A stretch of 64,000 bases of DNA from UBA7662 sp036787895. GTDB taxonomy: Bacteria > Bacteroidota > Bacteroidia > UBA7662. Made by a program: the position numbers and the translations under genes. A model generated the notes under the pieces. That model saw only the letters and a program-made list of their open reading frames with translations. It had not been told where the DNA came from and made no database searches. Numbering within the stretch: the first letter of the stretch is position 1; the number at the start of each line of letters is the position of its first letter. Location of the stretch: the NCBI GenBank assembly GCA_036787895.1, contig DAIQOK010000019.1:1-64000 (forward strand), given 5' to 3'. This document shows, piece after piece, positions 44,922 to 53,377 of the stretch.

Positions 44922-46727
44922 TTAGTAACGACCGCCGCCACGGGGTTTGCCACCACCAAAACGACGCTCCTGACGATCAGGCGCATAGGAAGCACCCTGA
45001 CGGCCGCCGCGCTCGCGACCTCCGCCGCTACCACCACGGTAACCACCACCACCACGCTCCGGACGATCGTTGCCTCCGCGGTAACCACCACGGTCGCCAC
45101 GACCACCTTCACGACGTCCGCCGCCAATAGCGCCAGCCATTACGTCCATACGCACCGGACGACCGTTGTAGCTGGTGCCATTAAAGGTCTCCACCAATAC
45201 AGCAGCAGCTACTTCCTCAGCCTCGATGAAGCTGCGGGTGTCTTCCATGTCGATACGACCGAGGTCGGTTTTGGTCAGGCCTGAATTATCCAAAAGGAAT
45301 TGCAGGAAGCTGGCTTTGTAGAAGCCGTCTTTGGCACCCAGATTGAGATAGAGTTTTTTCATGCCCGGACGGCTATCGCCCCGGTCACGGTCGCGGCGAT
45401 CACCTTCGTTGAGGTCTTTCGCATTGCGATAATAGTTCAGAAAACGCTGGAACTCCAACGATGCCACGCGGTTAATGATGTCTTCTTTGCTCAAATCAGC
45501 GAGTTTCTCCTGTATCATCGGGATAAAACGCTCGTATTCACCATGGTCGATTTCAGCACCGGTGATTTTGTCGATAAAGCTCAAAAACTGCTTCTCACAC
45601 ACTTCTTCGCCCGATGGCACCAGCAGCTTTTGCATCTGACGGTCGATCATCTTCTCAATCTGACGCAAACGGCTCGCTTCGCGGCCACTTACGATGCTGA
45701 TACAGATACCTGACTTACCGGCGCGGGCAGTACGACCTGCACGGTGGGTATATACTTCAGGATCGTCTGGCAAAGAGTAATTGATTACGTGGGTGATGCC
45801 ATCTACGTCGATACCGCGAGCAGCAACGTCGGTGGCGATCAATAATTGTAAAGACTTTTCGCGGAAACGGGCCATCACTTTATCGCGCTGTTGCTGCGAC
45901 AAATCACCGTGCAAGGCTTCGATATCATAACCTTCACGGATGAGTTTTTCGGTGATGTCCTGCGCTTCGAGTTTGGTACGGGTAAAAATGATGCCGTACA
46001 TGCCCGGATTAACGTCTACCAGCCGTTTCAGACTTTCGTATTTGTTCGATGCCTGCACCTGGTAATACACGTGCTCGATATTTTTGGCAGCGCTGTTCTT
46101 TTTGCCCATCGCGAGTTCGCGTGGGTTTTCCATATAGTTTTTGGCGATACGGCGCACCTCATCGGGCATGGTTGCCGAAAACAACCAGGTAGATTTTTTA
46201 TGCGTAGTGTTCGACAAAATATAATCCAAATCGTCGCGGAAGCCCATATTGAGCATTTCATCAGCTTCGTCGAGAATAACATACTCAACGGTTTCTAGAT
46301 GAACGGCTTTGCGGTCGATCAAATCGATCAAACGACCCGGTGTGGCTACGATAATCTGTACCCCGCTACGAATATCACGGATTTGGTTTTGGATGCTTGT
46401 TCCGCCATAAACGGCTGCAATATGTACAGCGGGCTGGAAACGAGAGAAATTCTTCAGGTCTTCGGCAATTTGATTGCAGAGTTCCCGCGTAGGACTGAGT
46501 ATCAATACCTGTACCTTGCGGTCGGCGGTATTGACATGGTGCAGGGCCGGTAGGCCAAAGGCAGCAGTTTTACCCGTGCCTGTCTGAGCCAGTCCGACAA
46601 AATCGGTAGTGCTTTCTAAGAGGATTGGGATGGCTTGCGCCTGGATTGGAGTCGGCTCCGTGAAACCTAACGCTGCTACGGCTTGTACAAGCTCAGGTTT
46701 CAGCTGAAGCGATTCGAATGTGGTCAT
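44922..46727 (-). CDS. deaD: DEAD-box ATP-dependent RNA helicase with RGG tail
   Basis: A 601-residue RNA helicase. The Q motif (FTEPTPIQAQAIP) is followed by Walker A AQTGTGKTA, PTRELCNQ, DEAD (VILDEADEML), SAT (FSATMP) and the C-terminal motif HRAGRTARAGKSG. Residues about 455-530 match the DbpA-type RNA-binding domain (KLYLNLGAKDGFYKASFLQFL). The tail from about 535 is Arg-Gly rich, likely an unstructured RNA-binding region. The structure fits the DeaD/CsdA class involved in ribosome assembly and mRNA decay, especially in the cold. It has a -7 box 28 nt upstream of the ATG. Confidence 0.93.
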   Translation of the reverse strand: MTTFESLQLKPELVQAVAALGFTEPTPIQAQAIPILLESTTDFVGLAQTGTGKTAAFGLPALHHVNTADRKVQVLILSPTRELCNQIAEDLKNFSRFQPAVHIAAVYGGTSIQNQIRDIRSGVQIIVATPGRLIDLIDRKAVHLETVEYVILDEADEMLNMGFRDDLDYILSNTTHKKSTWLFSATMPDEVRRIAKNYMENPRELAMGKKNSAAKNIEHVYYQVQASNKYESLKRLVDVNPGMYGIIFTRTKLEAQDITEKLIREGYDIEALHGDLSQQQRDKVMARFREKSLQLLIATDVAARGIDVDGITHVINYSLPDDPEVYTHRAGRTARAGKSGICISIVSGREASRLRQIEKMIDRQMQKLLVPSGEEVCEKQFLSFIDKITGAEIDHGEYERFIPMIQEKLADLSKEDIINRVASLEFQRFLNYYRNAKDLNEGDRRDRDRGDSRPGMKKLYLNLGAKDGFYKASFLQFLLDNSGLTKTDLGRIDMEDTRSFIEAEEVAAAVLVETFNGTSYNGRPVRMDVMAGAIGGGRREGGRGDRGGYRGGNDRPERGGGGYRGGSGGGRERGGRQGASYAPDRQERRFGGGKPRGGGRY

Positions 46728-46755
46728 GAAAAATAATAAAAACTAAAATTGACTG

Positions 46756-46763
46756 CAAAGGTA
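46756..46763 (-). promoter_or_regulatory. -7 promoter box of the DEAD-box helicase gene
   Basis: TACCTTTG on the minus strand matches TAnnTTTG. The 28-nt gap to the ATG leaves a short AT-rich leader. Confidence 0.6.
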
Positions 46764-46811
46764 GCTTTATTATACCCAATTCCGGCATAATGTGCGATAT
46801 TTCCCGACACT

Positions 46812-46835
46812 GGTCTTAAACTGCGTTTTAAGACC
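46812..46835. promoter_or_regulatory. Perfect 9-bp inverted repeat in the cmk promoter
   Basis: GGTCTTAAA-CTGCGT-TTTAAGACC, two 9-bp arms and a 6-bp centre. It ends one base before the -7 box of cmk and would cover the -9 to -33 region, the position expected for a repressor operator. It also lies upstream of the divergent helicase promoter. There is no T-run, so it is not a terminator. Confidence 0.5.
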
Positions 46836-46836
46836 G

Positions 46837-46844
46837 TACTTTTG
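46837..46844 (+). promoter_or_regulatory. -7 promoter box directly ahead of cmk
   Basis: TACTTTTG matches TAnnTTTG. The cmk GTG start is only 4 nt downstream (CGCC between), as in the LuxE-like gene at 28165. Confidence 0.6.
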
Positions 46845-46848
46845 CGCC

Positions 46849-47535
46849 GTGGAACGCATTATCATTGCCATCGACGGCTATTCTTCCTGTGGTAAAAGTA
46901 CGCTGGCCAAGGCCTTAGCTGCCCGCTTAGGTTATGCCTATATTGATTCAGGCGCCATGTACCGGGCAGTTACACTCTACTTTCAGCATCACCACATCCC
47001 ACTCGACGATGAAGCTGCCATTGCTGAGGCACTCGAAAACATCCACATCGAATTCCATTACAATCCGGTTTTGAAACAAAACGAAACCTGGCTGAACGGC
47101 GAATCGGTCGAAACGGCCATACGTTCACTGGAAGTGAGTAATGCCGTGAGTCCGGTTTCGGCCATCAAAAGTGTACGCCAGGCCATGGTGGCTTTACAGC
47201 GCAAAGCCGGTCAGAACAAAGGTATCGTGATGGATGGTAGGGATATCGGCACCCATGTTTTCCCCAATGCTGAGCTAAAAATATTCATGACCGCCGACCC
47301 CGAAGTACGGGCTGTGCGTCGTTATGAAGAATTACGAGCGAAAGGCGAAAAACACAGTCTCGAAGCCATTCGGCAGAATTTGAGCGAAAGAGATCGTATT
47401 GATACAAGTCGCGCAGAAAACCCCTTACGTCAGGCGGCAGATGCCTTGGTACTCGACAATAGTGCATTGAGCCCGGAGCAGCAATTGGCCTGGGCGCTGG
47501 AGCGGGTTAAAGATTCCAGAACTCAAAAAAGTTGA
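46849..47535 (+). CDS. cmk: (d)CMP kinase
   Basis: Cytidylate kinase, which phosphorylates CMP and dCMP. The P-loop is DGYSSCGKSTLAKAL right at the N-terminus. YIDSGAMYRAVTLYF follows, then the NMP-binding region and GRDIGTHVFPNAELKIFMTA. The C-terminal lid has RRYEELRAKG. Family members begin 2-3 residues before IIIAIDG, so the GTG at 46849 (228 aa) is preferred over an upstream in-frame start at 46792, which would be ahead of the promoter. The 3' end overlaps the convergent DUF5723 gene by 29 bp. Confidence 0.94.
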   Translation: MERIIIAIDGYSSCGKSTLAKALAARLGYAYIDSGAMYRAVTLYFQHHHIPLDDEAAIAEALENIHIEFHYNPVLKQNETWLNGESVETAIRSLEVSNAVSPVSAIKSVRQAMVALQRKAGQNKGIVMDGRDIGTHVFPNAELKIFMTADPEVRAVRRYEELRAKGEKHSLEAIRQNLSERDRIDTSRAENPLRQAADALVLDNSALSPEQQLAWALERVKDSRTQKS

Positions 47536-48961
47536 TACCGAAGTAGAAGTCGGCGCCCGAACTGCGATGCAGACCAAACAAACTGCCAAAACCATCGGTA
47601 CCTAGCATTACCGGGCCAAACCTAGCCGACAAGCCAATATTCAACCACTCATATTCCATCAGCGTCATGGGAATATTCAGCTCCATTTTAGCCAGCTCAA
47701 AACGAGCGGCAGCGGTGAGATAATTGGTGCGACGCATGCTGTATTCCCCGAAAATCGGCAAACGTTGCACCCAGCCTGCATAAAAGTAAAACTGCTCGTA
47801 AATTTTGCCGTCGAATTGCACACTCAGTGCGGTTGGCGCACCCACACTAAAACCATTGGCAACAATCGCAGGACCACCGGCCAATAAAGGATCCATTAAA
47901 CCAGCGTCGTAATTCCGCTGACTCAAATCAAAAAATTTGGTGGTGGTATTGTAAGTACCCTGACTATTGATGGCATATTGGGTTGAATTGTAGCGAATAA
48001 GGCCTAAATCCAACACTGAAACCCCCAGTTTCCACAAATAATCGGGCGATTCTTTGCGTGCCGGACCAATTCGCCGGAAGTTAAAACTCCGGGTACTCCG
48101 GCGTTTTTTAGGGCGGCGGCTGGTATAGGTGTCAATTTTCACATAGGTATATCCCAAATCAACTGCAAAACCTACGCCTCCATCATCTTGCCCCAGCGAA
48201 CGGGCATAGCGTCCCACTACCTTACTGGCTCGTACACTGTCCGGAAAATTTACGGAATAATCGAACTCATCCAATGCCAATTGCAAAGTTTGCAGACCGT
48301 TTAAAACTTTGGCTGTAATGCCGAACGACATGGACTTGGTCCAACTTTGGTAAAATCTATAACTATAGGTTGCGCCAATTTCGGTCCAGGCGTCAAACTG
48401 GAAATCCAGATTTCTGCTCGAGGATAAACTGTCAATCAGGGGCTCGTACAAAAAGCCTTCCCAAATATGGCGCACCATACGTGCCCCAAGATTATTGGCA
48501 TAAAGCTGCTGCCTGACTTGGGTTGATAGTCCAAAACCATGTTTTCCCCATTGAAAAGTCGCCGCAAGCGGCATGACAAAGGCACTTTGTTGCAAACGAC
48601 CGGGTTGATCGATGTGCGCCTGGATAAAAGCATCGGCTTCTAAAATACCATTGTTTCGCAAACGAGCGCGCTCATTGTCGGATTGAATGAACTGGTTTGT
48701 ACCCAATAGCAAACCTGCAAAATTGAGCCCCTTCATGCTGAATGCGTTGTTCTGGAATCCTACCCCTCCACCTGCGAGCTGAAACGACCAAAACGGCCTG
48801 TCGAACGCAAGTGTAGATGGGTTGAGCTGTATACCAAAATTTCCGGCATAACGTCCGGAAGCCAACATGATTGGGTTCTGAGCGCCGGATTGCGAAAAAC
48901 CGGCGGATAAAAAAGCGCAGACCATGGCCACCTTCAAAAAAGTAGAAATAGACGGCTTCAT
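47507..48961 (-). CDS. DUF5723-like outer-membrane barrel protein
   Basis: A 484-residue protein when started at the ATG at 48961, which yields a signal peptide (FLKVAMVCAFLSAGFSQSGAQ). The rest has the alternating strand pattern of an outer-membrane beta-barrel, ending in aromatic FYFGINFFEFWNL. The opening NPIMLASGRYAGNFGIQLNPSTLAF is typical of the DUF5723 family of Bacteroidota. A positively charged loop RRPKKRRSTRS sits near the middle. Role unknown. The small membrane-protein gene ends only 10 bp upstream, so both are likely in one transcript with typA. Confidence 0.82.
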   Translation of the reverse strand: MKPSISTFLKVAMVCAFLSAGFSQSGAQNPIMLASGRYAGNFGIQLNPSTLAFDRPFWSFQLAGGGVGFQNNAFSMKGLNFAGLLLGTNQFIQSDNERARLRNNGILEADAFIQAHIDQPGRLQQSAFVMPLAATFQWGKHGFGLSTQVRQQLYANNLGARMVRHIWEGFLYEPLIDSLSSSRNLDFQFDAWTEIGATYSYRFYQSWTKSMSFGITAKVLNGLQTLQLALDEFDYSVNFPDSVRASKVVGRYARSLGQDDGGVGFAVDLGYTYVKIDTYTSRRPKKRRSTRSFNFRRIGPARKESPDYLWKLGVSVLDLGLIRYNSTQYAINSQGTYNTTTKFFDLSQRNYDAGLMDPLLAGGPAIVANGFSVGAPTALSVQFDGKIYEQFYFYAGWVQRLPIFGEYSMRRTNYLTAAARFELAKMELNIPMTLMEYEWLNIGLSARFGPVMLGTDGFGSLFGLHRSSGADFYFGINFFEFWNL

Positions 48962-48971
48962 GGAATTGGGT

Positions 48972-49460
48972 TCAGCGAAAGATGTTTTCACGCACCACAA
49001 TATCCGGATTTAAGCCCAATAAATCGTGGTAAAGTCCTTTAAGTTCTTTGGATTGATTGATGCTGTAGAAAAAATACTTCTTGCCTTTGACCTCAATCAA
49101 TATCCAATGTTTTTCGGGCAGCTGAAATAAACCGGTTAAAGCTTCGGTTTTGCCCAAACCCAGGTAGCGAATATCAGCAGCAGCCACCTCTTTTTTTGTC
49201 GGGAACAATAGTTTGTGGTAGTGAATAAAAATCCGCTCACCTTCAAATACCAAACTCACGCTGGTGATGTAGAGTTTTTTATAAAAAAGACTCAACACCA
49301 ACAGCACGACTACAAACATAAGGTTGGTAAACACACTGCTATACGCCGGTTGCCACAAATGCACCCCATAACTCAGCGCACCCATTAACAAGGCAAACAG
49401 GCCAAGAACACCATAAGGCACCGACCACTCGTTCGAAAACAAGGCTAATTCCCGGCGCAT
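48972..49460 (-). CDS. Small membrane protein of unknown function
   Basis: A 162-residue protein with two predicted transmembrane helices (about 16-36 and 44-60) and a C-terminal soluble domain, possibly PH-like (YITSVSLVFEGERIFIHYHKLLFPTKKEV). No known function. It lies 6 bp after typA and 10 bp before the DUF5723 gene start, in the same orientation, suggesting co-transcription. Confidence 0.75.
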   Translation of the reverse strand: MRRELALFSNEWSVPYGVLGLFALLMGALSYGVHLWQPAYSSVFTNLMFVVVLLVLSLFYKKLYITSVSLVFEGERIFIHYHKLLFPTKKEVAAADIRYLGLGKTEALTGLFQLPEKHWILIEVKGKKYFFYSINQSKELKGLYHDLLGLNPDIVVRENIFR

Positions 49461-49466
49461 ATTTGT

Positions 49467-51275
49467 TTAGAGATTAGCTTTCGATGTGCTGCGTTTACGG
49501 TCGGTTTCTTTGAGGAAAATTTTACGCATACGTATCGATTTCGGTGTGATTTCGATGTATTCGTCGTCCTGAATGTACTCCATCGATTCTTCCAGCGAAA
49601 ACAAACGTTTTGGTGCGATACGGGTACTGTCATCCTTACCGGAAGCCCGCATATTGGTGAGTGCCTTGCCTTTCACCAGATTCACTACCAGGTCACCCGG
49701 ACGGCTGTGCTCGCCGAGTACCATGCCTTCATATACCTCTTCACCCGGATCAACGAAAAATACACCGCGATCCTGGAGTTTGTCAATGGAATAAGCTGTG
49801 GTTTGACCCGCTTCCATCGACACCAAAGAACCATTAATTCGACCTGGTATTACGCCTTTATATGGCTCAAAACCGATAAAACGGTGTGCCATGATGGCTT
49901 CACCCTGGGTGGCAGTCAATAAATTATTACGCAAGCCAATAATACCACGTGATGGAATATTGAATTCGAGATGAATCATATCGCCTTTGGGCTCCATAAT
50001 CAGCATCTCTCCTTTACGCTGGGTTACCTGTTCGATGACTTTACCTGAAAACTCCTGAGGTACATCTACCACCAAAGATTCAACAGGCTCATGTTTTTTA
50101 CCATCGATTTCTTTGATGATTACACGTGGTTGCCCCACCTGCAATTCATAACCCTCGCGGCGCATAGTTTCAATCAAAATCGACAAATGCAGAATACCCC
50201 GACCATACACCAGGTGGCTATCGGGCGATTCTGTCTCTTCGATTTTCATAGCGAGATTTTTCTCAATCTCTTTATACAAACGATCGCGCAAGTGGCGTGA
50301 AGTCACAAATTTGCCTTCCTTACCAAAAAACGGCGACGTATTGATGGTGAAAAACATGCTCATGGTGGGCTCGTCCACTTTAATTGGCGCAAGGCCTTCT
50401 GGCGCATCAAAATCGGCTATGGTATCGCCAATCTGAAAATCTTCCAGACCAACAACTGCACAAATATCGCCAGCTTCTACCTGTTGCACTTTTTGACGAC
50501 CTAAACCAACAAAAGTGTGCAATTCCTTGACGCGTGCTTTTACAAAACCGCCATCATTTTTAACCAATTGAATGGGCTGATTTTCTTTGATGGTACCACG
50601 AGCTACCTTACCGATGGCAATACGACCTACAAAAGAACTGTAGTCCAATGAAGTAATCTGCATCTGCAAATTGCCTTCGGGCTGTTTAGGCGCAGGAACA
50701 TGCTCAATGATGGCGTCCAACAAAGCGGTGAAATCGCTGGTTTGTTTTTTCCAATCGGTTCCCATCCAACCCATTTTAGATGAACCATAGATGGTTGGGA
50801 AATTCAACTGCTCTTCGGTCGCATCCAAATTAAAAAACAACTCAAATACACCGTCGTGGACCTCATCCGGGCGGCAGTTTTCTTTATCAACTTTATTGAT
50901 GACCACAATTGGATGCAAACCTAAAGCAAGCGCTTTTTGGAGTACAAAACGGGTTTGTGGCATGGGGCCTTCAAATGCATCAACAAGCAACAATACACCG
51001 TCGGCCATTTTCAAAACCCGTTCTACCTCTCCACCAAAGTCGGAGTGACCCGGGGTGTCGATAATATTAATTTTGGTGCCTTTATAATTCACCGAAACGT
51101 TTTTCGAAAAGATGGTAATACCCCGCTCCCGTTCCAGGTCATTGCTGTCCAGAATGAGATCGCCTATCTCTTCATTTTCACGAAAGAGGTTGGTTTGGTG
51201 CAGGATTTTGTCCACCAAGGTAGTTTTACCGTGGTCGACATGTGCGATAATCGCGATGTTGCGGATGGCTTGCAT
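49467..51275 (-). CDS. typA: Translational GTPase TypA/BipA
   Basis: A 602-residue ribosome-associated GTPase. G1 is AHVDHGKT, G2 lies in RERGITIFSKN, G3 is DTPGHSDF and G4 is NKVD. The elongation-factor-like domains II, III and V follow, and the C-terminal domain with GAMVLGEHSR-like GMVLGEHSRPGDLVVN is typical of TypA. The start ATG at 51275 gives the normal length, and a -7 box TACTTTTG is 17 nt upstream; an earlier in-frame start at 51347 would be ahead of the promoter. TypA supports ribosome assembly, especially in stress or cold. Confidence 0.95.
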   Translation of the reverse strand: MQAIRNIAIIAHVDHGKTTLVDKILHQTNLFRENEEIGDLILDSNDLERERGITIFSKNVSVNYKGTKINIIDTPGHSDFGGEVERVLKMADGVLLLVDAFEGPMPQTRFVLQKALALGLHPIVVINKVDKENCRPDEVHDGVFELFFNLDATEEQLNFPTIYGSSKMGWMGTDWKKQTSDFTALLDAIIEHVPAPKQPEGNLQMQITSLDYSSFVGRIAIGKVARGTIKENQPIQLVKNDGGFVKARVKELHTFVGLGRQKVQQVEAGDICAVVGLEDFQIGDTIADFDAPEGLAPIKVDEPTMSMFFTINTSPFFGKEGKFVTSRHLRDRLYKEIEKNLAMKIEETESPDSHLVYGRGILHLSILIETMRREGYELQVGQPRVIIKEIDGKKHEPVESLVVDVPQEFSGKVIEQVTQRKGEMLIMEPKGDMIHLEFNIPSRGIIGLRNNLLTATQGEAIMAHRFIGFEPYKGVIPGRINGSLVSMEAGQTTAYSIDKLQDRGVFFVDPGEEVYEGMVLGEHSRPGDLVVNLVKGKALTNMRASGKDDSTRIAPKRLFSLEESMEYIQDDEYIEITPKSIRMRKIFLKETDRKRSTSKANL

Positions 51276-51292
51276 GTAACTTAAATTCGCCG

Positions 51293-51300
51293 CAAAAGTA
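51293..51300 (-). promoter_or_regulatory. -7 promoter box of typA
   Basis: TACTTTTG on the minus strand matches TAnnTTTG, 17 nt ahead of the typA ATG. Confidence 0.6.
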
Positions 51301-51384
51301 CGATTTTTCAAGCACTTTTCGGCATTGTTCAAAAACAAAGCGAGCAAATCATTTGTGAGTCAAGCGATTTCACTACTTTCGGAT

Positions 51385-52284
51385 ATGCTTAGGCCTGCCC
51401 TTTTGCTCCTTCTGGCTTGGCTCCCGACCGGCGTTTGGCTACAAGCACAACCGCTTCCCAGCCCTGCATCAGCCTATTTGCAAGCTGACAAATTCAGTCG
51501 TAAAATGCTGTTATCGGCCGGACTGCAAACCGGGATTCCCTTGGGAAGTTTTGCTACAGATGTTCCCAAAGCAGGTTTTGGGGCCAATTTTCAAATCGGG
51601 CTACGATCAGTCGCATATCCATTGGAAGTGTTGGGCTCACTGGATTTTCTGCTATATGGTTACCAAAGTTCGAGGCGCACATCGGGTTATGGCCAACCAC
51701 ATGGCTTTGAATTGGAGGTTGACCGTTTTCAATACATGATTCCACTGCATTTACACTTGCGTTATTCGCCTGAATTCGGCAAAATTTCACCATTTGCAGA
51801 GGTTTACGGCGGCATGCGACTCATTGCCTCCCGAACCCGAGCAATTGGGAATGTGCTCATTAGCTCACCCGACAATCCGGAAGCCTTTAGTACTAGACTT
51901 GACTATTACGATTTTACGTCGAGTTATGGCTTGGGTGCCGGCCTGAGCTACCAGTTATCGGCTATCGGAAATGTTCGCTATAAATGTTCACTTTATGGCC
52001 GCTGGATGCGTGGTGGCAAGGCCAATTATTTGTCTACCGACGATATTAAACTTAACGGGAATGCCTTGATTTACGAGGCCCGATTTAATGAGACCTTTGC
52101 TCCTATTACAGCTCGGATTTACAGCGTTGTTCTAAGAAACCGGCTTAATTTTTCGAGCTACAAATACGCTGAGTACACACATCAACGCAGCAAAAAAACC
52201 AACATACTGGAAATTCAACAGTTGGCCTGCTTCATTTTTGGTAACTATCAGGCCGGCAATAACCGAGGCCGCGGCGGTGCTTAA
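51385..52284 (+). CDS. Outer-membrane beta-barrel protein with read-through 3' end
   Basis: Start at the ATG at 51385 (299 aa) gives a signal peptide (ALLLLLAWLPTGVWLQAQ); an upstream in-frame start lies inside the typA promoter region. The body is an outer-membrane barrel of the PorT/OprF-like small-barrel class (FSRKMLLSAGLQTGIPLGSF; LRYSPEFGKISPFAEVYGGMR). The barrel seems complete around VVLRNRLNFSSYKY. The last about 45 residues are hydrophilic and are encoded over the 3' end of the convergent MFS gene (52132-52284), which suggests loss of the original stop codon. Confidence 0.8.
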   Translation: MLRPALLLLLAWLPTGVWLQAQPLPSPASAYLQADKFSRKMLLSAGLQTGIPLGSFATDVPKAGFGANFQIGLRSVAYPLEVLGSLDFLLYGYQSSRRTSGYGQPHGFELEVDRFQYMIPLHLHLRYSPEFGKISPFAEVYGGMRLIASRTRAIGNVLISSPDNPEAFSTRLDYYDFTSSYGLGAGLSYQLSAIGNVRYKCSLYGRWMRGGKANYLSTDDIKLNGNALIYEARFNETFAPITARIYSVVLRNRLNFSSYKYAEYTHQRSKKTNILEIQQLACFIFGNYQAGNNRGRGGA

Positions 52285-53319
52285 TTGCTGAATGGAGGAG
52301 TTGAAACTTAAAAAAGCACCTCTTTTAGCTGGATCTACGGCACTGGCAACCATGGTTTGGGAAGGAATCATCCGTCCGCCGCTGAAAATGAAAAATGAGG
52401 TGGTTATTAAAATAACTACCGGTATTGGCGTGACAGCTAGGTTGGTAATCAGAAGTAATGGAATCAGACACAATAGCACAAAAATGGTGTAGATATTTTT
52501 GGCGCCATGTCTGTCGGACAGTTTACCAATCCAAGGTGAAGTAAAAATGGTGAAAAAGCCACCAAAAAGATAGATATACGTTAATTCGCGTTCACTAAAG
52601 CCGACATTGGCTACCATATACGGGCTGATAAAAGGGGTTACCGTAAAATTGCCGAACATGAGCATCATCATCAGCAACAACGCCAATCTCAAATTAGAAG
52701 AACCAGCTACGGATTTTACCAGTTCTAGCGGTGAAGGTTTCTGATGAGCGGCCTGAATATGTCCTGCCATGGCCGGAATCCAGTACCAAATGCCCACCCA
52801 AATAAATACCCCAAGAATGGCGAGAAATAAAAAAGGAGCATGCCAGCTAAAAACCGAGGCAATGTATAAACCAAAGGGCACCCCAAACACCGATGCCGCT
52901 GAAAATGCAGTTGTTACTAAACCCATCGCACTTGCCCTCCTTTCCATGGGAATGGCATCACCAACCGCACTCAAAACCAAGGCGCCCAACATGCCGCCAA
53001 AGGCACCGGTAACCATACGGGCGCTAATCATGGCTGCATAAGCTGGGGCCAGTGCACAAGCCAGCGTTCCCAACACAAATCCGGCATATACTACCAACAA
53101 CGCCTTACGCCGGTCAAAACGGTCGATAAAAAATGCACTCAAAAACCCGACTATACCGGCTGTAAATGTGTAAGCTGATACCAGCATACTAAACTGTCGG
53201 GGTGTAATCTCAAACAACCGCATGAGTTGTGGACCCAACGGCATGATAATCATAAAATCAACAATATTTGTAAACTGAATGGCAGCCAATACAAATAGCA
53301 ACCGTTTTTCGTTGGGCAT
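52132..53319 (-). CDS. MFS transporter (12 transmembrane helices)
   Basis: A 395-residue major-facilitator protein of the drug:H+ antiporter-like class. The first helix is LLFVLAAIQFTNIVDFMIIMP with an Asp in the membrane. The inter-helix motif A is weakly kept as FLSAFFIDRFDRRKALL. A second copy, SPWIGKLSDRHGAKNIY, precedes helix 8. The substrate is unknown; sugar or drug efflux are common in this class. It overlaps the 3' end of the outer-membrane protein gene on the other strand by 153 bp and lies close to an HTH regulator gene in the same orientation. Confidence 0.9.
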   Translation of the reverse strand: MPNEKRLLFVLAAIQFTNIVDFMIIMPLGPQLMRLFEITPRQFSMLVSAYTFTAGIVGFLSAFFIDRFDRRKALLVVYAGFVLGTLACALAPAYAAMISARMVTGAFGGMLGALVLSAVGDAIPMERRASAMGLVTTAFSAASVFGVPFGLYIASVFSWHAPFLFLAILGVFIWVGIWYWIPAMAGHIQAAHQKPSPLELVKSVAGSSNLRLALLLMMMLMFGNFTVTPFISPYMVANVGFSERELTYIYLFGGFFTIFTSPWIGKLSDRHGAKNIYTIFVLLCLIPLLLITNLAVTPIPVVILITTSFFIFSGGRMIPSQTMVASAVDPAKRGAFLSFNSSIQQLSTAAASVIAGLIVTKNEAGQLLNFQYVGFFAALMCVLSVFVARKIKPVS

Positions 53320-53377
53320 AATGACGTAAAGCTACAAAAGCTAATTTAAGCCTGCTTTGTTCCAGACCCATTTATGC

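Noticed and set aside
44910..45284. A Thr-rich 124-codon frame on the plus strand
   Set aside because: It is the antisense of the Arg/Gly-rich tail of the DEAD-box helicase; its composition follows from the GGN/CGN codons of that tail.
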